64,000 bases of DNA from Stakelama flava (GTDB lineage: Bacteria > Pseudomonadota > Alphaproteobacteria > Sphingomonadales > Sphingomonadaceae), in assembly GCF_019351405.1 (NCBI RefSeq), contig NZ_JAHWZX010000006.1, forward strand, positions 1 through 64,000, read 5' to 3'. The position numbers and the translations under genes are program-made. The notes beneath the pieces are model-generated. The model did no database searches, had not been told where the DNA came from, and saw only the letters and a list, made by a program, of their open reading frames with translations. How positions within the stretch are numbered: position 1 is the stretch's first letter; every line of letters starts with the position of its first letter. This document shows positions 8,228 through 15,949 of the stretch, in pieces.

Positions 8228-9282
8228 TGGCGCGGATCCTTCTCTTCACGATGCTTTTGGCGGCTCCGGCTGAGGCCCAAAGTGACCATGCGATGTCGAT
8301 GGACATGCCGATGTCGATGCCGACGAAATCGGAGGCGAAACCGGCGCCATCCGGCAAGACCAGACCTGCCCGGAAAAGCGCCGAAAAAGATTTACCCGCC
8401 GCGCCTACCATGGCCAAGATGCAAGTACATGGTGATGTACAGCATGACGCCGTTGCCCAACCAGATGAGAATTCGGATGAGGAAGGCATGGCGGGCAGGA
8501 CCATGACTTCGCGACCGGCGGACATTGTGACACCGACCAAATCAAGGCCGCCGCCGCCCGAGGCCGGGACGGGACCGGCCCGCGCCGCCGACGCGGTTTG
8601 GGGTGCAGACGCGATGCGCACCTCACGCGAAGCGCTGACACATGGGCTTGGTGGTCAGACCTTTGCCAAATTGATGATCGATCGGATTGAATACCGCGCA
8701 CGGAGCGGTCGTGACGGTTATGCCTGGGAAGGTCAGGCGTGGTACGGCGATGATATCGACAAGCTCTGGATCAGAAGCGAAGGCGAAGGCAGCTTCGGCG
8801 GCCAAGCCGAACAGGCCGAAGTCGACGCGCTGTGGAGCCATGCGATCAGCCCCTGGTTCGATCTGCAAACCGGTCTTCGCCACGATTTCGTGGGTCCTGG
8901 TCGTACCCATGCGGTAGTTGGCGTGCATGGATTGGCACCATATCAGTTCGAAATAGATGCCGCCGCCTATCTTTCCGACAAGGGGGATTTAACTGCGCGT
9001 GCAGAGGCTGAACTGGATCAGCGCATCACGCAGCGATTGATCGTCCAGCCCCGTGCGGAAGTGAACCTTTCCGCGCAGCGCATACCGGCCCTTGGCATAG
9101 GGTCAGGGTTGGACCGCGCCGAAGTCGGCATTCGGTTGCGCTATGAATTCGCGCGAGAATTCGCGCCCTATGTCGGCGTGTCGCACGAATGGCTTGCGGG
9201 CGGAAGCGCCGATTATGCGCGTTCTCGCGGCGCTGACACCGTCGGAACGGATTTCGTATTTGGGCTGCGCGCCTGGTTTTGA
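8224..9282 (+). CDS. copB: CopB/PcoB outer-membrane copper resistance protein
   Basis: A 352-residue protein with a cleavable signal (LLFTMLLAAPAEAQ), then a Met/Asp/His-rich stretch (residues about 23-36) of the kind that binds copper, a low-complexity linker to about residue 125, and a C-terminal CopB domain rich in alternating hydrophobic strands that ends in an aromatic residue (GLRAWF), the usual outer-membrane beta-barrel ending. It works with CopA in periplasmic/outer-membrane copper handling. Its start lies inside the last codons of copA, so the two are one operon. It converges with the aroA-II gene, 15 bases away. Confidence 0.92.
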   Translation: MMARILLFTMLLAAPAEAQSDHAMSMDMPMSMPTKSEAKPAPSGKTRPARKSAEKDLPAAPTMAKMQVHGDVQHDAVAQPDENSDEEGMAGRTMTSRPADIVTPTKSRPPPPEAGTGPARAADAVWGADAMRTSREALTHGLGGQTFAKLMIDRIEYRARSGRDGYAWEGQAWYGDDIDKLWIRSEGEGSFGGQAEQAEVDALWSHAISPWFDLQTGLRHDFVGPGRTHAVVGVHGLAPYQFEIDAAAYLSDKGDLTARAEAELDQRITQRLIVQPRAEVNLSAQRIPALGIGSGLDRAEVGIRLRYEFAREFAPYVGVSHEWLAGGSADYARSRGADTVGTDFVFGLRAWF

Positions 9283-9297
9283 TCGGCGGATCGCCTC

Positions 9298-10887
9298 TTA
9301 AGCCGCTGCCTTCCTTCTTTCCGCCATTTCCGCGTTGAGCATTTCGGCCAGCAGGAACGCCAGTTCGATGCTCTGGCTGGCGTTCAGGCGGGGGTCGCAA
9401 TGGGTGTGGTAGCGGTCGGCCAGCCCGGCTTCGGTGACGGCCACGGCGCCGCCGGTGCACTCCGTCACATTCTGGCCGGTCATTTCGGCGTGGATGCCGC
9501 CGGCATAGGTGCCTTCGGCGCGGTGGACGGCGAAGAAGCTGCGCACTTCGGACAGGATGCGGTCGAAGGGGCGTGTTTTGAAGCCGTTGGCGGCCTTTAT
9601 GACGTTGCCGTGCATCGGATCGCAGCTCCATACGACGGGATGGCCCTCGCGCTTTACCGCCCGGACCAAAGCGGGCAGGCCGTCCTCGATCTTCTCATGA
9701 CCGTAGCGGGTGATGAGCGTCATCCGACCGGGCACGCGCGCCGGGTTCAGCGTATCGAGCAGGCGGATGAGCGCGTCGGGTTCAAGCGAAGGCCCGCATT
9801 TCATGCCGATCGGGTTTTCGATGCCGCGCAGGAATTCGACATGCGCCGACCCTTCGAACCGCGTGCGGTCGCCGATCCACAACATGTGCGCCGATGTGTC
9901 GTACCAGTCGCCGGTCAGGCTGTCCTGCCGGGTGAGCGCCTGTTCATAGGGGAGCAGCAGCGCTTCATGGCTGGTGTAGAATTGCGTCGCCTTTAGCTGT
10001 GGCACGCTGTCGGCGTCGATGCCGCAAGCGGCCATGAAGTCGAGCGCTTCGCCGATGCGATCGGCCATTTCACCATATTTCTTGGCCCAGGGGCTGCGGC
10101 CCATGAATTCGTGCGTCCATTGGTGGACCTGATGCAGATTGGCATAGCCGCCCTGCGCAAAGGCGCGCAGCAGGTTCAGCGTCGCTGCCGACTGGCTATA
10201 GGCGCGAAGCATCCGCTGCGGATCGGGGATGCGGCCTTCGGGGGTGAAGGCGCTGTCGTTGATGATGTCGCCGCGATAGCTGGGCAGTTCGACGCCGTCC
10301 TGGGTTTCGGTGTTGGCGGAACGCGGCTTTGCGAACTGGCCCGCCATGCGCCCGACCTTCACCGTGGGCAGTTTGGAGGCATAGGTGAGGACGACCGCCA
10401 TTTGCAGGATCACGCGGAAGGTGTCGCGGATATTGTTCGGGTGGAACTCGGCAAAACTTTCGGCGCAATCGCCACCCTGAAGCAGAAACGCTTTTCCGGC
10501 CGCGACCTGCGCGAGGTCGTCGGTGAGGTTTCGCGCTTCGCCGGCAAAGACGAGCGGCGGGTGGCGGGTGAGCTGATCGGTGGCGTCGGTCAGCGCCTCG
10601 ACGTCGGGATAGTCGGGAAGCTGGCGCGCCTCGGCCGATTGCCAGCTTGTCGGCGACCATTGCGCGCGCTCCGGCGCGGCGTCGGCGAGCTGGACATACC
10701 AGTCGGCATGATGCGCGATGCCGTTCGCCGCGATCTGGTTCACGACCTTCGCACTGGCGCGCTTGCCATGTTCTTCCCAGCCCTGAACCGTGCTGCCGGG
10801 CGTATCGAACCACGCGCCGAACGCCGCGCGAGTGATGGCGCGCTCTTCACGGAACCGGCGGATTTTTGAGCCTGCTAATGTCGTCAT
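9298..10887 (-). CDS. class II DAHP synthase with N-terminal Xre-like HTH domain
   Basis: A 529-residue protein. Residues from about 76 onward are a complete class II (plant-like) 3-deoxy-D-arabino-heptulosonate-7-phosphate synthase, which joins phosphoenolpyruvate and erythrose-4-phosphate in the first step of the shikimate pathway: [36 protein letters not shown] and [12 protein letters not shown] are intact, with the metal-binding Cys, His, Glu and Asp. Free-standing enzymes of this class are about 450-470 residues. The extra 75 residues contain a helix-turn-helix pattern ([17 protein letters not shown], then STVQGWEE) like Cro/Xre DNA-binding domains. No in-frame ATG exists between the two parts, so the enzyme appears to be made only as the fusion. 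A TTACCC/GGGTAA palindrome sits just upstream. The DNA-binding role is inference. Confidence 0.9.
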   Translation of the reverse strand: MTTLAGSKIRRFREERAITRAAFGAWFDTPGSTVQGWEEHGKRASAKVVNQIAANGIAHHADWYVQLADAAPERAQWSPTSWQSAEARQLPDYPDVEALTDATDQLTRHPPLVFAGEARNLTDDLAQVAAGKAFLLQGGDCAESFAEFHPNNIRDTFRVILQMAVVLTYASKLPTVKVGRMAGQFAKPRSANTETQDGVELPSYRGDIINDSAFTPEGRIPDPQRMLRAYSQSAATLNLLRAFAQGGYANLHQVHQWTHEFMGRSPWAKKYGEMADRIGEALDFMAACGIDADSVPQLKATQFYTSHEALLLPYEQALTRQDSLTGDWYDTSAHMLWIGDRTRFEGSAHVEFLRGIENPIGMKCGPSLEPDALIRLLDTLNPARVPGRMTLITRYGHEKIEDGLPALVRAVKREGHPVVWSCDPMHGNVIKAANGFKTRPFDRILSEVRSFFAVHRAEGTYAGGIHAEMTGQNVTECTGGAVAVTEAGLADRYHTHCDPRLNASQSIELAFLLAEMLNAEMAERRKAAA

Positions 10888-10896
10888 ACGGTTCCG

Positions 10897-10954
10897 TTAC
10901 CCGATCAGGGTAAAGTTGTGCAAGACCATATTTCGACAATGCGGGTATTTACCC
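10897..10954. promoter_or_regulatory. paired TTACCC/GGGTAA palindromes between aroA-II and the M1 peptidase
   Basis: TTACCC at 10897-10902 and GGGTAA at 10908-10913 form a perfect 6-base inverted repeat around GATCA, starting ten bases upstream of the DAHP synthase start codon. A second element, GGGTA-TT-TACCC, lies at 10943-10954. Four related half-sites in a 113-base divergent gap suggest an operator region. The obvious candidate to bind it is the HTH fused to the DAHP synthase itself, but that is inference. Confidence 0.5.
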
Positions 10955-11000
10955 CGACGGGCGGGTTGGTGCTTGGCGCGTCTTCGCGATAGCGTCGGGC

Positions 11001-12332
11001 ATGATCCAGCCAACTGCCTTTCCCGCGCTGCTGATGATAGCGCCGCTATCCGCCGCCGCGCACCCGGCACCGACTCCGTCCGAGGCCGGCTTCGACGTCG
11101 ATGCGTATCGCGTGGCGATGACGCCCGATCTGTCGAATGGCGCGGTCATGGGGGAAGAGGCAATCCGCCTGACGCCGCTGCGCGACGGGCTGGGCGCGCT
11201 CCGCTTTTCTCCCAACGCGCTGACGATTTCGGAGGCGACCATCGACGGGCGAGCGGTGCGCGTAACATCGGATGACGATGGAATCGTGTTCACGCCAGCC
11301 CGCGCGCCGGCGAAGGGGAAGGCGCTGGTGCTTCGCTTGCGCTTTTCGGGAACGCCAAAGCGCGGGGTGGAGGTGGTGCCGGGGGGCCTGTATTCGAGTT
11401 ATTTCGCGTGCGACTGGATGGTGTGCCAGCAGGATATGCCGGGAGACAAGGCGAAGCTGAAGCTGGCGCTGACCGTGCCTGACGACGCCAATGTCAGCGC
11501 GCCGGGGCAGCGTATCGCGACGCGAAAGGCGGGGGCAGGGCGCAAGGTGGAGACGTGGCGGACGACGCGTGCCTGGTCGCCCTACACCTATGCCTTCGCG
11601 ATCGGCGATTTCCCGCACGTTGCGGATGGCGCACTGGCATATGTCAACGCCAGTGGAGCAGCCGCGGACCTTTCCGCGATGTTCGTCGAAACCCCCGCCA
11701 TGGTTGCCTTTCTTTCGGACAAGGCGGGGGTGGCGTTGCCGGTTGATCGATTCACCCAAATTCTGGTGCCTGGATATGAAGCGCAGGAAGCGGCGGGAAT
11801 GTCGCTTATCGGGCGCAAGGCGCTGGAGCGCGATCTGGCGAAACCCGACGAGGAGTGGATCGTCATCCACGAATTGTCGCACCAATGGTGGGGCAATCTG
11901 GTGACGTGTGACAGCTGGCGCGATTTCTGGCTGAACGAGGGGTTCGCGATATTCATGACCGCGGCGTGGAAGGAGCATCGCTATGGCCGCGCCGCCTATA
12001 ACGCCGAACTGGACGTGGCGCGGGCCCGACTGGCCAAGGCGCGCGAGGCGGGATTCGACAAACCGCTGGCATGGGACGGGAAATATCCCTCGATCGGGCT
12101 GCGTCGTGCCGTCCAATACGGCAAGGGGGCGCTGTTCCTCGATCATTTGCGCCGCCTGTTGGGTGAACAGGCGTTTTGGGCCGGAGTGCGCCGCTATACC
12201 CGCGCGCATGCCGGGGGCACGGTGGTGAGCGCCGACCTGCAACGCGCGATGGAGGCGGCGAGCGGGCGCGATCTTTCTGACGAATTCACCCGCTGGGTAG
12301 GGCCGGCCGATCAACCGCGTGAGGCAGGCTGA
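11001..12332 (+). CDS. secreted M1-family zinc aminopeptidase-like protein
   Basis: A 443-residue protein with a short signal sequence ending near AAAHPAP, a beta-rich N-terminal domain and a thermolysin-like domain carrying the complete gluzincin zinc site HELSH (about residue 291) with the third ligand Glu in NEGFAIF. It lacks the helical C-terminal domain of full-length M1 enzymes, and the substrate-binding GAMEN segment is replaced by QEAAGMS, so specificity may differ. It probably acts on peptides in the periplasm. Transcribed divergently from the HTH-DAHP synthase and convergent with the following lipoprotein gene. Confidence 0.85.
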   Translation: MIQPTAFPALLMIAPLSAAAHPAPTPSEAGFDVDAYRVAMTPDLSNGAVMGEEAIRLTPLRDGLGALRFSPNALTISEATIDGRAVRVTSDDDGIVFTPARAPAKGKALVLRLRFSGTPKRGVEVVPGGLYSSYFACDWMVCQQDMPGDKAKLKLALTVPDDANVSAPGQRIATRKAGAGRKVETWRTTRAWSPYTYAFAIGDFPHVADGALAYVNASGAAADLSAMFVETPAMVAFLSDKAGVALPVDRFTQILVPGYEAQEAAGMSLIGRKALERDLAKPDEEWIVIHELSHQWWGNLVTCDSWRDFWLNEGFAIFMTAAWKEHRYGRAAYNAELDVARARLAKAREAGFDKPLAWDGKYPSIGLRRAVQYGKGALFLDHLRRLLGEQAFWAGVRRYTRAHAGGTVVSADLQRAMEAASGRDLSDEFTRWVGPADQPREAG

Positions 12333-12347
12333 CCGGCCGGAAAAAGG

Positions 12348-13235
12348 TTAGTGCTGGTGGGCGTCGTCGCTTCGGTTCGAAACCGGCGAACGATCGTCGC
12401 GATCGCCCTGTTCGGTACGACGCTGATCAGTGCGATCGGTATCGGCCGGCTGCGTGGTGGGGCGAGAATCGCTATTCGCGCGCTGCGTGCTTGTCGTTTT
12501 CGACGGGGTTTCGGTACGGGTGTGCTGCTGCTGTTGGCTATTCTGTCCGCTCCGGCCGTCATGCTGGTCGGTCTGGTCGGAAGATTGCGTCTGGCGCTGA
12601 TCGCTGTCGGTGCGTGCTGTATTCTGCCCGTCGCGCTGTTGCTGCACATGTTCGACCGCCTGTTTGACGGTCTTGTGGTCGCGTTGCGCCGTGTCCGACA
12701 GGCTCTTCGCCTCACGCTGACCATCGGAATCGGGCGTGTGCGAACGACCCTTGGAATCGAATTCGCGGGTTACCTTGCCGTTCGACATGGCGAAAGCGCG
12801 ATCATCCTTCTGCACGAAATAAGGGTTGTCATCGCCCGGATGGAAATACGCAACCTGCTTGCCATCGCGCGAGGCGGTGCGCACGATTTCGCCGTCGCGC
12901 ATCCATGCATAGCCGTCGCCATGGCTCACGCGTGTAATGCCAGTGCCCGCGGCGATCAGCGACGCGGTCTCCGCGGCTTCGGTGGCGGCGGCGGTATCGC
13001 TGCTGGACGTCGACGCGGTGCTGTCTTCGCTCACCGGCACTTCGACCACCGTAACGTCGTCAGTGTCGGCCTCGTTAGTGATTTCGACATCGCTGTCGGT
13101 ATTGGTCAGCGCGGCGGTGTCATTCGCGGTGTCGCTGCCCGAAGGCGCGTTGCACGCGGCAAGCGCGAGCGCGGGGGCAAGCGCACACATGGTCCCCATG
13201 CGCAGGCGACGAAGGGCAAGCAAACGGTCGGGCAT
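12348..13235 (-). CDS. lipoprotein with Asp/Gln/Ser/Thr-rich low-complexity tail
   Basis: A 295-residue predicted lipoprotein of unknown function. I place the start at the ATG at 13235 because AAGGAATACCGCA precedes it and it yields a proper signal with the lipobox LALAAC. After the Cys there is an acidic Ser/Thr/Asp linker, a compact segment of about 65 residues (HGDGYAWMRDGEIV, then DGKQVAYFHPGDDNPYFVQK) that could be a small folded domain, and then about 120 residues made almost only of Asp, Gln, Ser, Thr, Arg and His. The tail looks disordered and may interact with peptidoglycan or polymer. No family recognised. Confidence 0.7.
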   Translation of the reverse strand: MPDRLLALRRLRMGTMCALAPALALAACNAPSGSDTANDTAALTNTDSDVEITNEADTDDVTVVEVPVSEDSTASTSSSDTAAATEAAETASLIAAGTGITRVSHGDGYAWMRDGEIVRTASRDGKQVAYFHPGDDNPYFVQKDDRAFAMSNGKVTREFDSKGRSHTPDSDGQREAKSLSDTAQRDHKTVKQAVEHVQQQRDGQNTARTDSDQRQTQSSDQTDQHDGRSGQNSQQQQHTRTETPSKTTSTQRANSDSRPTTQPADTDRTDQRRTEQGDRDDRSPVSNRSDDAHQH

Positions 13236-13358
13236 TGCGGTATTCCTTATGGTTCGGATCCTCGCGGGCATTAGGTGCACCGCGGGCAGTGGACAGGCCG
13301 TCCACCGCACGAAGATTTCCAGCATATTTCCCGCGAGCGTGAACGCACTTGCCGGCGA

Positions 13359-14294
13359 TCAGTATCCGCGTTCCGGATCGACGATATTCTTCATCGTGCC
13401 GCCGGAGGAAAAGGCAGCGAGATTTTCGAGGAACAGTCCGGCGGCGCGCGCGAACATTCCGGCATCGCTGCGTCCCGCCAGATGGAGCGAGAGGATGGCA
13501 TTGTGTTCGGACCAGAGCGGATCGCCCGCCGGAAGCGGTTCGGGCGTGACGGTGTCCAGAAACGCGCCGCCGATCCGGCGTTTGCGAAGCGCGGTAAGCA
13601 GTGCGGGCTGATCGACCATCTCCCCGCGCGCGATGTTGATGAGCCATGCGTTCTTCTTCATCGCGGTCAGTTCTTCATCGCCGATCAATGCGCTCGTTTC
13701 TTCGGTGGCCGGGGCAGCCAGAATGACCCAGTCGAATTCGCCCAGCCGTTCGCGCCATTGATCGGGCGACAGCGTACCGTCTCGCCCCGAACGGGTGACG
13801 CCCGTAACCGCCACCCCGAACGGCGCGAGCCGATCGGCGATCGCGCGGCCGATATCGCCATAGCCGATGATGAGCGCGTTTGACCCGTCGAGCAGCATAT
13901 TGCCTGGCGGCTGTGTCGACCATTGATGATCGTCGGCGAGGTGCAGCACCTCGTCAAACCGCTTGGCCGCCAGAAGCATGCCCATGACTGTATATTCGGC
14001 GACCGCGACCCGATGCAGGCCGACGCCGTTGGTCAGCACCGTGCCGCGCTGGTGAAGCAGGTCAAGATCGAAATCATCGACGCCGGCGCGCATCGTGAAC
14101 AGCCATTGCAGCTTTTCGCCCGACGCCGCGATTTCCGCACTGGCGGCAGCGCCCTGAACATCGATCCAGGCGATATCGGCGTCGGGAACCGCCGCTTCCG
14201 CCTGATCCCTGTTTTCAAACCAGGTGACGGCAAGATCGGCGGGAAGCTTCGGTTCGAGGAGCGGGCGGGCGAGCGCGGGCAGAACGGCTTTCAT
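13359..14294 (-). CDS. D-isomer-specific 2-hydroxyacid dehydrogenase
   Basis: A 311-residue NAD(P)-dependent dehydrogenase of the D-2-hydroxyacid family, which reduces 2-oxoacids such as glyoxylate or hydroxypyruvate. The Rossmann fingerprint is GYGDIGRAIADRLAPFG, followed by the signature LINIARGEMVDQPAL with the substrate-binding Arg; later the catalytic Glu and a C-terminal His (LSLHLAGRSDAG) are present. ATG at 14294 follows AGAAGCGG, so it is preferred to an upstream start. The exact substrate is not readable. It sits between the lipoprotein gene and cysS on the same strand, with about 60 bases separating it from the cysS stop. Confidence 0.88.
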   Translation of the reverse strand: MKAVLPALARPLLEPKLPADLAVTWFENRDQAEAAVPDADIAWIDVQGAAASAEIAASGEKLQWLFTMRAGVDDFDLDLLHQRGTVLTNGVGLHRVAVAEYTVMGMLLAAKRFDEVLHLADDHQWSTQPPGNMLLDGSNALIIGYGDIGRAIADRLAPFGVAVTGVTRSGRDGTLSPDQWRERLGEFDWVILAAPATEETSALIGDEELTAMKKNAWLINIARGEMVDQPALLTALRKRRIGGAFLDTVTPEPLPAGDPLWSEHNAILSLHLAGRSDAGMFARAAGLFLENLAAFSSGGTMKNIVDPERGY

Positions 14295-14390
14295 ACCGCT
14301 TCTGCTATGCCTCCGCCGCGCCCCCGGCAAGGTTTATGCGCGGTGAGGGGTGGCTGACGATCGGCGAACCGCGCAAGATTCGACGGTGCT

Positions 14391-15848
14391 TCACCCAAGC
14401 CGGATCAGCCAGTCCCAGCCCATCGGATCGCCATCCATTACTTCCACGCCGGCATCGGCGAGCTCGTCGCGAAGCCGGTCGGATGTCGCGAAATCCTTTG
14501 CCTTGCGCGCCTCGGCCCGTTCGGCGACGCGCCCGCTTACCTCTATTTCGGTCAACGCAGCACCGCGCGGGCGGATGCGGAGTTCTTCCCTGCGAAGCTC
14601 GGTAAGCGTCAGGCCGAGCAGCGCGTCGAACGGCTGAAGCGTTCCGAGCCGCTGCGCCGGCGAACGTTTCTTGTCCGCCAGCATCGTTTCGAGAAGCGTG
14701 AGCACCCTGGGCGTGTTGAGATCGTCCGAGATAGCCGCATCGAGTTCGGCAACCACAGACTCTTCGGCCGCGGGCAGTTCGTCGCCGAGTTCGGCGCGCG
14801 AGCGAAGCCCCTCGACCGCCATCACCAGCCGTTTGAGCCGGGTGAGCGCGGCAACGATATGATCGGGGCCGAATTCCAGTTCGCTGCGATAATGCGCCTG
14901 AAGGCACATCAGGCGATAGGCGAGGGGATGAATTCCGGCGTCGATCAACGAGAACAGCGTCGAAAAGCCGCCCTTCGACTTCGACATCTTGCCCGTCCGG
15001 TCGACCAGGAAATTATTGTGCATCCAGAAATGCGCGCCGGTGAAGCCGGGTTGCGTGTTCATGCAATCGCAAAATGCCTGATTTTGCGCGATTTCATTGG
15101 GATGATGAATCTCGCGATGATCGATGCCACCAGTATGGATGTCGAAGGGAAAGCCGAGATATTTCTCGCTCATCACCGAGCATTCCAGGTGCCATCCCGG
15201 CGCGCCCTTTCCCCAGGGGCTGTCCCATTCCATCTGACGATTCTCGGCCGGCGCGGATTTGCGCCAGATCGCGAAATCCTGCGGATTGCGTTTGCCCGCC
15301 ACCGGATCGATCCGGCCTTCCCCCGCATCATCGCGCGCACCGGCCAGCTTGCCGTAATCGGGAACAGTGGTCGCGTCGAAATACAGGCCGCTGTCGATTT
15401 CATAGCAATGACCGGGTGCGATCCGTTCGGCAAAGTCGATCATCTCCGCAATGTGATCGGTAGCGACCGACCAGCGGGTGGGATGACGGATGTTCAGCGC
15501 ATCGATATTGCCCTTGAACGCGCGAGTGTAATGCGCCGCAATGTCCCAGATGCTTTGCGACTGCGCCTTGGCGGCTGCTTCCATCTTGTCATCGCCGGCA
15601 TCGGCGTCCGATGTCAGGTGGCCGACATCGGTGATGTTGATGACATGGGTGAGGGGGTAGCCTTTCCAGGTAAGCGCGCGACCCAGCGTGTCGGTGAAGA
15701 CATAGGCGCGCAGGTTTCCCAGATGGGCGTAGTTATAGACGGTCGGCCCGCACGAATAGACGCGTGCGCCCCGGTTCGGATCAAGCGGTTCGAACCGTTC
15801 AAGACGGCGGGTGAGGCTGTTGTACAGGGTTAGCGGCTGAGGTTCCAT
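14391..15848 (-). CDS. cysS: cysteinyl-tRNA synthetase
   Basis: A 485-residue class I aminoacyl-tRNA synthetase charging tRNA-Cys. Visible hallmarks are SCGPTVYNYAHLGN, with the HIGH-like AHLGN and the zinc-binding Cys, the zinc site around WHLECSVMSEKYLG, and the KMSKSKG loop. The C-terminal third carries the DALR-type anticodon-binding helices. Start assigned to the ATG at 15848, which begins MEPQPLTLYNSL and aligns with the family; an upstream in-frame start lacks support. The tRNA-Cys gene is about 10.5 kb to the right. Confidence 0.96.
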   Translation of the reverse strand: MEPQPLTLYNSLTRRLERFEPLDPNRGARVYSCGPTVYNYAHLGNLRAYVFTDTLGRALTWKGYPLTHVINITDVGHLTSDADAGDDKMEAAAKAQSQSIWDIAAHYTRAFKGNIDALNIRHPTRWSVATDHIAEMIDFAERIAPGHCYEIDSGLYFDATTVPDYGKLAGARDDAGEGRIDPVAGKRNPQDFAIWRKSAPAENRQMEWDSPWGKGAPGWHLECSVMSEKYLGFPFDIHTGGIDHREIHHPNEIAQNQAFCDCMNTQPGFTGAHFWMHNNFLVDRTGKMSKSKGGFSTLFSLIDAGIHPLAYRLMCLQAHYRSELEFGPDHIVAALTRLKRLVMAVEGLRSRAELGDELPAAEESVVAELDAAISDDLNTPRVLTLLETMLADKKRSPAQRLGTLQPFDALLGLTLTELRREELRIRPRGAALTEIEVSGRVAERAEARKAKDFATSDRLRDELADAGVEVMDGDPMGWDWLIRLG

Positions 15849-15884
15849 GGAACCGGGCTTTAACGACAAGCGCGGGCGGGGCGC

Positions 15885-15921
15885 AAAGAAAAAGCGGGCC
15901 GGCACGGAAGTGCCGACCCGC
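15885..15921 (-). terminator. intrinsic terminator of the autotransporter gene
   Basis: Reading leftward, GCGGGTCGGCAC pairs with GTGCCGGCCCGC around the loop TTCC (one G-U pair in twelve), followed by a T-rich tract (complement of the A run at 15885-15893). It starts 29 bases past the stop of the autotransporter gene and 37 bases before the cysS start, so it insulates cysS from it. Confidence 0.9.
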
Positions 15922-15949
15922 GAGTTTCAAGGAGTTGGAAAAATCCGGA

